From: JACPHD01 sp964431805
Lineage (GTDB): Bacteria; Patescibacteriota; Patescibacteriia; Patescibacteriales; GWC2-42-12
Reading direction: 5' to 3'
Assembly: GCA_964431805.1 (NCBI GenBank)
Contig: CAYSKV010000001.1
Coordinates: 62,001 to 126,000 of the forward strand
Length of the DNA stretch: 64,000 nt
Below the pieces are notes generated by a model. It was not told the DNA's origin, did no database searches, and was given only the letters and a program-made list of their open reading frames with translations. The position numbers and the translations under genes are program-made. Each line of letters begins with the position of its first letter. Position 1 is the stretch's first letter. This document shows, one piece after another, positions 50,702 through 58,005 of this stretch.

Positions 50702-50851
50702 ATGCAAGGAATTTTTAAAACATTGTTTGTTTTGGGAGTAATAGTATTTTGTATAGTAGTTATTGCTTTATTTTTGCTTTTATTAAAACTTATACTATTA
50801 TTTAATCCAGAAATAAACATCTTCGGCATGTTAATCCAACCAATGCAATAA
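50702..50851 (+). CDS. Small single-pass membrane protein, 49 residues
   Basis: Starts MQGIFKTLFVLGV and contains one long hydrophobic helix (about 7-32, rich in V, I, F and L) and a short tail ending GMLIQPMQ. I know no family. The case for a real gene is the promoter, the long structured leader and a following hairpin, with nothing else in the interval. It could be a regulatory peptide, a divisome-associated small protein or a toxin-like hydrophobic peptide. The sequence alone does not decide. Confidence 0.5.
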   Translation: MQGIFKTLFVLGVIVFCIVVIALFLLLLKLILLFNPEINIFGMLIQPMQ

Positions 50852-50876
50852 AGTTTTACTTCAAAATACTACCCAA

Positions 50877-50904
50877 GCGTCGCATAAGTTATATTGTGCG
50901 ACGC
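50877..50904. other. dif-like 11-6-11 palindrome (or terminator hairpin) at the strand switch
   Basis: Arms GCGTCGCATAA (50877-50887) and TTGTGCGACGC (50894-50904) surround the six bases GTTATA. The left arm ends CGCATAA, as does the XerC-binding half of E. coli dif. Size and spacing (28 bp, 11-6-11) also fit. All genes on the right point left, and nearly all on the left point right, as expected near a replication terminus. No T-run follows the hairpin, but it could still be a terminator for the small gene. Confidence 0.4.
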
Positions 50905-50967
50905 TATTATATTTAAAAAGTATAGTGTTAGCTATACTTCTCTATCAACTTATAACGTTACTAAACT

Positions 50968-51075
50968 TTATTTCTCATTTAATATATCTAAAGCTTTCTT
51001 ATAAAATGGTTTAGATATTTTTTGCGCCTTAGATGATGAGATTCTGTTAAAATAATATTTTAATCTTTTTATCAT
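50968..51075 (-). CDS. Possible 35-residue basic peptide
   Basis: A short minus-strand ORF after the NERD gene: MIKRLKYYFNRISSSKAQKI and SKPFYKKALDILNEK. A GAGGGGAG sequence about 9 bases upstream could be a ribosome binding site. Spacing to the NERD stop codon is 20 bases. The peptide is basic with no recognised motif. It may be a real co-transcribed gene or chance. Confidence 0.3.
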   Translation of the reverse strand: MIKRLKYYFNRISSSKAQKISKPFYKKALDILNEK

Positions 51076-51095
51076 TTCTTTGCTTCTCCCCTCTT

Positions 51096-51719
51096 TTACC
51101 TTCTTAACTCCCTTGCGCCTTGATTATGTAATTCGCGCATATCTTTATCTAAAATATTTGCATTAGTTAATATTCCATAAATTTCATCTCTCTCGGTATC
51201 GGAAAAAATGACATTACTAAAACTTTCGATTTTGTTTACGACTTCGAATGTATGTCCAACCGAATCGGTTCCAGATATTTTTAATTTATCAGCATCCGGA
51301 AAAGCTACTAATGAAAAAATGCGCACATTAGAATATTTTAATTTTAATAGTTCTTCAACTGCTTTTATGTGGGCATAATTTTGTCGTAAGGGGTTATAAA
51401 ATCTTTCTTTGTGATGATATATAACCTGCGTCCAATATTCTTGATTAGCATCTCCAAAAATCCACCCTTGATATGACTTGGTTTCAATACAAAAAATACC
51501 ATAATTTGAAACAACAATGTGATCAATCTGAGTTGTGTTAAGCCTACCATTGGACGGCAATAAAAGATCGTTCAAAACTTTATAATGAGCTACATCAAGT
51601 TGGAGTAATTTTTTAGCAACAAATTTTTCTCCTCTTTGCCCTATCAAATACGGCGACTTCTCAATAACGGAAATTACTAGAGCTACTACAATAATTAAGA
51701 AAATAATAAAATAAATCAT
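51096..51719 (-). CDS. Membrane-anchored NERD-domain protein (putative nuclease)
   Basis: The 207-residue protein has one N-terminal membrane helix (about 2-18, IYFIIFLIIVVALVISVI). The NERD domain follows with GQRGEKFVAKKLLQL, then TTQIDHIVVSNYGIFCIETK and SYQGWIFG. The Asp of QIDH and the E-x-K of IETK form a PD-(D/E)xK-like active site. NERD proteins are predicted nucleases of unknown biological role. The gene starts 11 bases after the HExxH protein gene ends. The helix would place the domain on the inner face. Confidence 0.85.
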   Translation of the reverse strand: MIYFIIFLIIVVALVISVIEKSPYLIGQRGEKFVAKKLLQLDVAHYKVLNDLLLPSNGRLNTTQIDHIVVSNYGIFCIETKSYQGWIFGDANQEYWTQVIYHHKERFYNPLRQNYAHIKAVEELLKLKYSNVRIFSLVAFPDADKLKISGTDSVGHTFEVVNKIESFSNVIFSDTERDEIYGILTNANILDKDMRELHNQGARELRR

Positions 51720-51730
51720 AAAATTTTATG

Positions 51731-52117
51731 TTATTCAAAATACTCCCCCAATATTTTATCTTTTTTAAATTTATTTATATTTCTCGTTACCTGTTTATAA
51801 AAAATCGGGTAATGAATTCTTGTTATAATTCTACCCTTAAACCGCGAACGATAAGGCATCTTCTGATGATGCGCGGCTTCATGAGCTAAAGTTCTTAAAA
51901 TAGAAGAAATTTTTTTAGGCTTTCTAAATTTTGGAGTAAAAATATCAATCGTAATAAGTCCGGTCTTTAAATTTGTCCTACCAATTATAAAACCGCGCCT
52001 GGTATTAACCTGATCGTCTTTTCGTCGCATCGGCCTAAATTTTAACCTACTAAAGTCAAGTAAATTTAAAGCGTGGTTGCAAAGATCTTGCACTTTTTGT
52101 TCAAAAAAAATTTCCAT
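51731..52117 (-). CDS. SprT-like putative zinc metallopeptidase
   Basis: A 128-residue protein with the zinc motif HEAAH (His79, Glu80, His83) in LRTLAHEAAHHQKMPYRSRF. A beta-rich part precedes it (GFIIGRTNLKTGLITIDIF), as in minimal SprT-like or WLM-type peptidases. No signal peptide is seen, so it is likely cytoplasmic. A third zinc ligand is not certain (candidates include His107). Its start is upstream of the NERD gene in the same direction. Confidence 0.65.
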   Translation of the reverse strand: MEIFFEQKVQDLCNHALNLLDFSRLKFRPMRRKDDQVNTRRGFIIGRTNLKTGLITIDIFTPKFRKPKKISSILRTLAHEAAHHQKMPYRSRFKGRIITRIHYPIFYKQVTRNINKFKKDKILGEYFE

Positions 52118-52162
52118 TATTTTATTTTACCATTTATTTTTCAATATCGTCAAAATAAAAAA

Positions 52163-52185
52163 CCCGAGGTAAATTGTACCTCGGG
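52163..52185 (-). terminator. Terminator of glnA
   Basis: CCCGAGGTA (52163-52171) pairs with TACCTCGGG (52177-52185) around AATTG. On the minus strand it is followed by TTTTTTATTTT, and it lies just after the glnA stop. Confidence 0.88.
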
Positions 52186-52203
52186 GCTATTATAAATTTC
52201 TCA

Positions 52204-53598
52204 TTAAAAATAATTTTTAATATCTTCTGCCGTAATTTCTCTGCAGAATCTTCTCCATTCTTCGTCGCCGAGCTTCAGTAAAGCATTAATAATAAAGTTT
52301 CCCAAACTTGACCTGAGCATCTTGCTGCCCTTCATAAGCAATAAAGCTTCAAGTAAATTACCGGGCAAGCTTAGCACACCTTCATGATCTTTATAAAGAT
52401 TGCGCTTACGACGGCAAGATTTTAGGCGCAGTTTTTCTTTAATGCCCGCTAACCCAGCAGCCAGCATAGCGGCGAACGCTAAATAAGGATTGCAGGTCGG
52501 ATCAGGCGCTCGATACTCAACCCTTATCTTATTTGTTCCTTCCGAATGGCCCCTGGCTAAAGCAGTCCTATTAAGCCAATCGAAATACACATAAGTAGGC
52601 GCTTCTGCATCCGGCACAAGCCGCTTATAAGATATGGGTAAACGATTGGTTATAGCAGTAATATCCCTGGCATATTTTAACAGCCCGGCAATATAGCTCT
52701 CGCCCAACATCGACAGACAGTTCTTCCTTCTTTTGTCAAAGAAAATGTTCTTTGTTTCTTCGATTAACTCACCTTTTACTACCCGGCTGATAACTGCAGC
52801 GAGATTCTGATGCACATGCATACCGCTGCCATTTACATCTGCTTTAAATTTAGGTATAAAAGAAACTCGAAAACCATACTTTTTGGCAATGGCTTCGACA
52901 ACATACTTTATAGTCATCACACCATCAGCAATAGCCATAATATCCCCATGGCCAAAACCAATCTCATGCTGAAAGTCGGTCACTTCAGTATGGTATTTTT
53001 CTTTCTTCAAACCCATTACGCCCAGAAATTCAAGCATTTCCTTTAAAGCTTTATCTTCTCTTTCTTTAGGAGAAATGAAATAATGATTATTCTTTATTAG
53101 TGGGTCAAGATAAATTTTTAAATAATCATATTCTTCAGGCACAAGCAAAAATTCAACTTCCGGCGCAAAATGAGCTTTTATTTTCTTGACGGTGGCTTTA
53201 GGATAGCGCCGCTGAACTTCTTTTTTCAGCGTTTTATTCATCTTTTTTGTCAGGCTTCTTAATACACCCCTAGGACATGCCTCAAAAGGTTCTAGAGGTG
53301 CTCCTTGTTTCTTCGGGGGGTAATAAATGTCGCATATTACCCTAGCAGTATCGGGAAGCCAAGGGATAGGGCAAAATGTAGAAAGATCTGGTACCAAAAC
53401 CATATCGCTTTCGGTCGGCGGTATGATCTTACCAAAAACTGATGATCCATCGACGCTGGTTGTTCCTGTACCCAACAATTGTTCCGCCGTTACTGTAACT
53501 TCCCTAATATTACCCTGGATATCCGTAAATTGACATTTAATAAATCTAATTTGCGGATATTTTATTAAAATCTCTGCCAAATTAATTTTTTGTGCCAT
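52204..53598 (-). CDS. glnA: Glutamine synthetase
   Basis: Makes glutamine from glutamate, ammonia and ATP. The 464 residues cover the N-terminal beta-grasp part (QFTDIQGNIREVTVTAEQL) and the catalytic domain. Visible motifs are FAPEVEFLL, the NGSGMHVHQNL substrate loop, ITNRLPISYKRLVP, and EYRAPDPTCNPYLAFAAML. The segment NLYKDHEGV replaces the usual adenylylation loop, so control by adenylylation is doubtful. The gene has a clear AAGGAGG ribosome binding site (53617-53611), and its base composition is closer to 40% G+C than its neighbours by eye. It is unusual for a reduced CPR genome to keep a biosynthetic enzyme like this alone. Confidence 0.9.
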   Translation of the reverse strand: MAQKINLAEILIKYPQIRFIKCQFTDIQGNIREVTVTAEQLLGTGTTSVDGSSVFGKIIPPTESDMVLVPDLSTFCPIPWLPDTARVICDIYYPPKKQGAPLEPFEACPRGVLRSLTKKMNKTLKKEVQRRYPKATVKKIKAHFAPEVEFLLVPEEYDYLKIYLDPLIKNNHYFISPKEREDKALKEMLEFLGVMGLKKEKYHTEVTDFQHEIGFGHGDIMAIADGVMTIKYVVEAIAKKYGFRVSFIPKFKADVNGSGMHVHQNLAAVISRVVKGELIEETKNIFFDKRRKNCLSMLGESYIAGLLKYARDITAITNRLPISYKRLVPDAEAPTYVYFDWLNRTALARGHSEGTNKIRVEYRAPDPTCNPYLAFAAMLAAGLAGIKEKLRLKSCRRKRNLYKDHEGVLSLPGNLLEALLLMKGSKMLRSSLGNFIINALLKLGDEEWRRFCREITAEDIKNYF

Positions 53599-53719
53599 AA
53601 TCCCCCTTTTCCTCCTTATCCGGAATCTAATATTTTTATTAATATTTATTGTTTTAAAAGATCACTCATCCTCCAAAGCACGACCCTTAATCTTACTATA
53701 TATTTTAAAAAAGTAAAGC

Positions 53720-54967
53720 TTACGGCAAATACTCTAATGGATTAACCGGAATGCCGTTTAAACGAACTTCAAAGTGCAAATGAGGCCCGGTTGTGAGAGA
53801 ACCAGCTCCGTTTGTGCCCGGCATACCACCTGAAAGGCCGATAGTTTGCCCTTGGACGACATATTCGTCTGGTTGTACATATATTTTAGATACATGGCCG
53901 TAAACCGTGGCCAAACCGTCGCCGTGGACTATCATAATATAGCTATAACCTTTACCAGCATTTTTAGCTATAGCGACATAGCCCGAAGCCGCGGCTCTTA
54001 AAGTACTGCCTTGAGCCGCTCTAATATCAATGGCCGGATGTTCAAAAATATAACGATAAGGATAGTCGGGATCATGAAAAGTCGCCATGACCATATTTTT
54101 TGTTACCGGCCAAATAAAACCAGCGTCATTAAATTCTAACTTTTCTCCAGAAAGTTTTGATAATTTAGCTCTCATGGCCCTCTCTAAGCTTACAATATTA
54201 GACTCGGCTTGCTGTTGTTCTTGTTTAGCTAATTTTAATAATCTTTGATACTCTCTTTCCGAAGATCTCGTCTGATCTAAAAGATATGATTTATTTTCCT
54301 GCTCTGAAGCTAAACCAACTTTTTTATTTTCAAGATCTACTTTTAGCCCGGATAACTCCCTTTTCTTTTCAGTTAAACTTTTTTGCTGATCTTCTAAATC
54401 TTTTTTATATTGTTTTATAGTTTCAAGGCTAGAAGCTATTTCTTTATTTATATCTTCTAAATATTTAACTTGGCTGACAAAATCATTTAGGGTGCCATTA
54501 ATCAGTAATATTTCTAAAGTAGATTTATTGTCTTGCTCTTGCATTAATCTAAGGACTGAGGAAATATGCTCTTTTTGTTTTAAAATTTGCTCATCCTTAG
54601 TTTTTATTTCAAGATTGACTTTATCTATTTCTAAATTAGTTCGATCAATTTCAATTTGCGCGCTTTCAATATCTAAAGCGGCTTTAGCTAAACGATTTTC
54701 CAAAATAGCTAATTGATTATTTAAACTGGCTTTTTCACTCTGCTTTTGCTTAATCAAACCCTCATAAACAGCTTGCTGTTCTTGTATCTTCTTTATTCTG
54801 TCTTGCTGAGCTTGAATATCTTGATTTATCTGCTTAATCTCATCATTATTATCAATCACAACCTGCCCATAAGAAAAATTAGACGCATTTAAAAATAGGC
54901 CTAAAAATAATATAGGTATGATTAACTTAATAATTTTCTTTACCCCATTAAATTTTATATTTTCCAT
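53720..54967 (-). CDS. Secreted coiled-coil M23 peptidase (EnvC-like)
   Basis: From the ATG at 54967 the protein has 415 residues; a longer start at 54991 would translate leader segment S2. A signal peptide (KIIKLIIPILFLGLFLNAS) is followed by a long coiled coil (about 40-250). The LytM/M23 domain has HPAID, VHGDGLATVYGHVSK and the zinc motif GPHLHFEV. The ligands His and Asp of H-x-x-x-D and the H-x-H are intact, so it is likely an active peptidoglycan endopeptidase, as in cell separation. Codons 4-9 (IKFNGV) form S3 of the regulatory leader. Confidence 0.9.
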   Translation of the reverse strand: MENIKFNGVKKIIKLIIPILFLGLFLNASNFSYGQVVIDNNDEIKQINQDIQAQQDRIKKIQEQQAVYEGLIKQKQSEKASLNNQLAILENRLAKAALDIESAQIEIDRTNLEIDKVNLEIKTKDEQILKQKEHISSVLRLMQEQDNKSTLEILLINGTLNDFVSQVKYLEDINKEIASSLETIKQYKKDLEDQQKSLTEKKRELSGLKVDLENKKVGLASEQENKSYLLDQTRSSEREYQRLLKLAKQEQQQAESNIVSLERAMRAKLSKLSGEKLEFNDAGFIWPVTKNMVMATFHDPDYPYRYIFEHPAIDIRAAQGSTLRAAASGYVAIAKNAGKGYSYIMIVHGDGLATVYGHVSKIYVQPDEYVVQGQTIGLSGGMPGTNGAGSLTTGPHLHFEVRLNGIPVNPLEYLP

Positions 54968-55059
54968 AATTTTAAACCCGCTAAATAACATATGTGGACT
55001 ATTACTATTTTAACTAATTAAATTAGTAATTATTTAACGGGGTGAATAATATTATTATA
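54943..55059 (-). promoter_or_regulatory. Promoter and structured leader of the M23 peptidase gene (copy C)
   Basis: On the minus strand TGTTATAAT (TATAAT at 55059-55054) gives an extended -10 box. S1 CCCCGTTAAATAA (55042-55030) is about 5-7 bases after the predicted start. S2 TTATTTAGCGGG (54988-54977), just before the ATG, pairs with CCCGTTAAATAA (12 bp, one G-U). S3 ATTTAATGGGG (54953-54943), inside codons 5-9, pairs with CCCCGTTAAAT (11 bp, one G-U). S2 and S3 compete for S1. Confidence 0.6.
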
Positions 55060-55078
55060 ACATTTTTTATACAATTTA

Positions 55079-55104
55079 AAAAGCGGTGTAAAAAACCCGC
55101 TTTT
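55079..55104 (-). terminator. Terminator after gltX
   Basis: AAAAGCGG (55079-55086) pairs with CCGCTTTT (55097-55104). On the minus strand it follows the gltX stop and is followed by TAAATTG. It separates gltX from the M23 promoter. Confidence 0.7.
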
Positions 55105-55124
55105 AAAAACTACTGTATAATAAA

Positions 55125-56618
55125 CTATAACTTTTTTATGGCCTGATTAATTCTTTTTAAGCTTTCTGGCTTGCCTAAAACTTCGGCGACTTCAAACGGC
55201 CCGGGGCTAGCCTGAAGCCCGGTTAAAGCTACGCGCGTCGGCCAAAGATAATCACCTACTTTTAATTCTTTTTCTTTTAAATAATCTATAATATCTTTTT
55301 CAATATTTTCTTTAAGCCAATCGCTATCCGAAATTTTTTCTAATAAATCATAAACAACTTGTAAATTTTCTTTAACCTGTTTTTCGTCTAACTTTTTCCA
55401 AATTAACAATTTTTTTTCATAATCCAATTCGTCCACAAAGAAAAATTTGGTTGACTCCCCTATTTCTGATAATTTTTTTAATCTTTCCTGTTCTAGTCCT
55501 ATAGCTTTTTCTATAAAATCAATGGATTGTTTTTTATTATTTTTTGCTAACTTTAAATTTTCGCCCATAAACGGCAAACATAATTTAGCTAATTTTTCTA
55601 TCGATATTTGCCTAATATAATAACCGTTAAAATAATCTAATTTTTCTATGTCGAAAATCGCTGGGCTAATCCCCATGTCTTTATAATCAAAATATTCAAC
55701 CATTTGTTCAAGGCTTAATATTTCATCTTTTTTATCTTTCGGAGCTTTAGCTGAAGCCGACGGATGCCAACCTTGCAAAACGCAAAAATTTAATAAAGCT
55801 TCTGGTAAGTAACCTTTGGCGCGATAATCTTCAACTGCCACATCGCCCTGACGCTTGCTTAATTTACCACCTTCTTTGTTTAGAGTAAGCGGTAAATGAA
55901 TAAATTTAGGCGCTTCCCAACCAAAAGCCTGATATAATAAAATATTTTTAGGAAAACTAGACAACCATTCATCGCCGCGTAAAACATGGCTTATTTTCAT
56001 TAAATGATCATCAACTACGTTAGCGAACTGATAAGTCGGCATGCCGTCTGATTTTATTAAAACTTGATCTTCTAAATCGGCTACTGCGAATTTAATATCA
56101 CCGCGTAGTTCATCGTGAACTATAACTTCACCATCTAGCGGCATTTTTTGCCTAATAACAAATTTTTCTCCAGCCTTAATTCTCTTTTCAACTTCTTCTC
56201 TACTGAGCTCACGACAAGCGCGATCGTAGCGCGGAGGTCTCTTTTCGGCCTGTTGCGCTTCTCTCATCTTAGTTAATCTTTCCGGGGTGCAAAAACAATG
56301 ATAAGCTTCGCCTTTTTTTAGAAGAATTTCCGTATATTCTTTATAAATTTCAATTCTTTCTGATTGAGTATATGGCCCGAATTCTCCGCCAATATGGGGC
56401 CCTTCGTCAAATTTTATGCCTATCCAATCTAAAATATTTATTAAACCCTCAACCGCGCCTTCCACTTCTCTTTTTTGATCAGTATCTTCAATTCTTAAAA
56501 TTAATTTTCCACACAAAGTTTTAGCTATTAAATAATCAAACAAAACAGTTCTTAAACTACCGATATGCAAAAAACCGGTTGGTGATGGCGCAAAACGTAA
56601 ACGAATATTTGTTGACAT
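55125..56618 (-). CDS. gltX: Glutamyl-tRNA synthetase
   Basis: A 497-residue class I enzyme. The HIGH motif is in RFAPSPTGFLHIGSLRTVLF (8-27) and the KMSKS motif is KLSKRQG (near 253-259). RIEDTDQKRE binds tRNA, and GDEWLSSFPKNILLYQAFGW is typical of GluRS. A zinc-type CHCFCTPE segment is present as YHCFCTPERL. Since many CPR bacteria lack GlnRS, the enzyme may be non-discriminating and work with GatCAB; no gat genes are seen here. It follows the ParB-like gene after six bases. Confidence 0.95.
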   Translation of the reverse strand: MSTNIRLRFAPSPTGFLHIGSLRTVLFDYLIAKTLCGKLILRIEDTDQKREVEGAVEGLINILDWIGIKFDEGPHIGGEFGPYTQSERIEIYKEYTEILLKKGEAYHCFCTPERLTKMREAQQAEKRPPRYDRACRELSREEVEKRIKAGEKFVIRQKMPLDGEVIVHDELRGDIKFAVADLEDQVLIKSDGMPTYQFANVVDDHLMKISHVLRGDEWLSSFPKNILLYQAFGWEAPKFIHLPLTLNKEGGKLSKRQGDVAVEDYRAKGYLPEALLNFCVLQGWHPSASAKAPKDKKDEILSLEQMVEYFDYKDMGISPAIFDIEKLDYFNGYYIRQISIEKLAKLCLPFMGENLKLAKNNKKQSIDFIEKAIGLEQERLKKLSEIGESTKFFFVDELDYEKKLLIWKKLDEKQVKENLQVVYDLLEKISDSDWLKENIEKDIIDYLKEKELKVGDYLWPTRVALTGLQASPGPFEVAEVLGKPESLKRINQAIKKL

Positions 56619-56624
56619 ATGTAT

Positions 56625-57395
56625 TTATCTTATCATTTCCGCAAAAATGCTTTTAATTTTTTGATCATGCGACCAGCCAATTACTCTTTTTAAAAGCACT
56701 TCGCGACCATTACGGTAATTTTTATTAAGTTCTTTACCGACCCTAATAATAGACTTTTCTAAATTTTTATCTTTTATCTTAGCTTGATTATATAAGTTTG
56801 ACAGAAAATAGCAACGGTTAGCGCTAATAAGCGGCCTACCTTTAGAATTAATTTTATAGCCTACCCAAGCTTTAATACTTTTCTGATTTTTCGTTAAAGA
56901 TAATAAAGTGCGTCTCATGCCGTCAAAAACTCTAAAATTATCGCCTACTTTATAAACTAAAATCGGAAAATTGTCCCTTTCTTTGTGCGCGCCAAAACCG
57001 GTTTTAATAAAATCCTCTCGCATGGCTTTATTAATTTTCCAAGCCTTAGCGAAAGCTAACGGATTACGGTTAAATTTTTTTATAATATACTTATCAATTA
57101 CCGGCGACATACCGGTTAAGTAAATTTTTTCTAATGGGATATTTTTTAGTTTCCATTGATATTTATCATCAGACAAAACAGCAAAAACCTGCTTTAATTT
57201 CCAACCTTCGGAAATCGCGGCCAGTAAATTCCAAAACGACGTCTCCCCTTCCCTTATATTTAAATTATCAATTGACTTATCAATTTTTTTATAAAATTTT
57301 TCATCTTTAATATCGGAAAAAATTTTTCTAAATTCATTCTTTAAGTATTGCTTAGCGATTATTAAAGAATTTTTTGAAGGGGTATATTTTAACAT
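56625..57395 (-). CDS. ParB/sulfiredoxin-like fold protein of unknown function
   Basis: A 256-residue basic protein. Residues about 150-190 (VYKVGDNFRVFDGMRRTLLS, then IKAWVGYK) have the D-G-x-R-R pattern of the ParB/Srx fold, which in several families binds CTP or cleaves nucleic acid. The rest is helical without known domains. It is too short and lacks the HTH expected of a chromosomal ParB, and no parA is adjacent. The gene lies between the thioredoxin pair and gltX in one direction. Confidence 0.6.
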   Translation of the reverse strand: MLKYTPSKNSLIIAKQYLKNEFRKIFSDIKDEKFYKKIDKSIDNLNIREGETSFWNLLAAISEGWKLKQVFAVLSDDKYQWKLKNIPLEKIYLTGMSPVIDKYIIKKFNRNPLAFAKAWKINKAMREDFIKTGFGAHKERDNFPILVYKVGDNFRVFDGMRRTLLSLTKNQKSIKAWVGYKINSKGRPLISANRCYFLSNLYNQAKIKDKNLEKSIIRVGKELNKNYRNGREVLLKRVIGWSHDQKIKSIFAEMIR

Positions 57396-57423
57396 ATGAT
57401 TAAAATTTATTTTTAAATTTTAA

Positions 57424-57681
57424 CTACTTTATGAATAGCCCACAATAACATCTACCGTCTTTTTTAATTTCTTCTTTATGATAAGCGCAAGGGCAAACTT
57501 TTTTTAAATCTTCTTCTTCGTCTCCGCTTAACCTTCTGCAAGGGCAATATTTTTTGCCATTTTTCTTTTCGTTAGCTAATAATCCATTTATTACTCTTTC
57601 GACGGTCTTTCTATCCGGGTTTAGCTGAAAACCATTTTGTTTAGCATATTCTGAATAATTTTTTATCATTTCTTCCATCAT
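57424..57681 (-). CDS. Ferredoxin-thioredoxin reductase catalytic subunit-like protein
   Basis: An 85-residue iron-sulfur protein. The six conserved cysteines are present: C46-P-C48, C63-P-C65 and C78-Y-C80, in KYCPCRRLSG, KVCPCAYHKE and GRCYCGLF. In plant-type FTR this set holds a 4Fe-4S cluster beside a redox disulfide that reduces thioredoxin. The last pair is normally C-H-C, and that His is Tyr79 here. The thioredoxin gene is next to it (one base apart), which strongly supports a working FTR-thioredoxin pair. No variable subunit or ferredoxin is seen nearby. Confidence 0.85.
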   Translation of the reverse strand: MMEEMIKNYSEYAKQNGFQLNPDRKTVERVINGLLANEKKNGKKYCPCRRLSGDEEEDLKKVCPCAYHKEEIKKDGRCYCGLFIK

Positions 57682-57682
57682 A

Positions 57683-58003
57683 TTAATTCAAATTTTTTTC
57701 TAGCCATTCCTTAATGCTAGCTTCGGGCATAAAACCAGTAAAATTACTTACCGGTTTGCCATCTTTAAATAAAACTACCATCGGAATGCGATCAACTTGA
57801 AACTTTCCGGCGTTTATTTGATTATCATCAACGTTAGCTTTTAATAGAACAATTTTTTCTTTAAATTCTTTTTCTAATTTTTCTAAAATCGGAGCGAGCA
57901 TTAAACAGGGCTCGCACCAAGTCGCATAAAAATCAACTAAAGCCATTTTATCCGTTATTTGAATTTCTTTTTCAAAATTTTCATCAGTTAAAATAATAGG
58001 CAT
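57683..58003 (-). CDS. trxA: Thioredoxin
   Basis: A 106-residue thioredoxin fold, with ALVDFYATWCEPCLMLAP and the cis-proline in RIPMVVLFKDG. The active site is C30-E-P-C33 instead of C-G-P-C, which should shift the redox potential and partner choice. No signal peptide, so it is cytoplasmic. The gene is two bases before the FTR-like gene and is probably its substrate. Confidence 0.93.
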   Translation of the reverse strand: MPIILTDENFEKEIQITDKMALVDFYATWCEPCLMLAPILEKLEKEFKEKIVLLKANVDDNQINAGKFQVDRIPMVVLFKDGKPVSNFTGFMPEASIKEWLEKNLN

Positions 58004-58005
58004 AT

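Noticed and set aside
53640..53690. Possible leader peptide (MSDLLKQ) upstream of glnA on the minus strand
   Set aside because: The GGAGG would touch the ATG with no spacing, and no attenuator structure follows, so I do not claim it.
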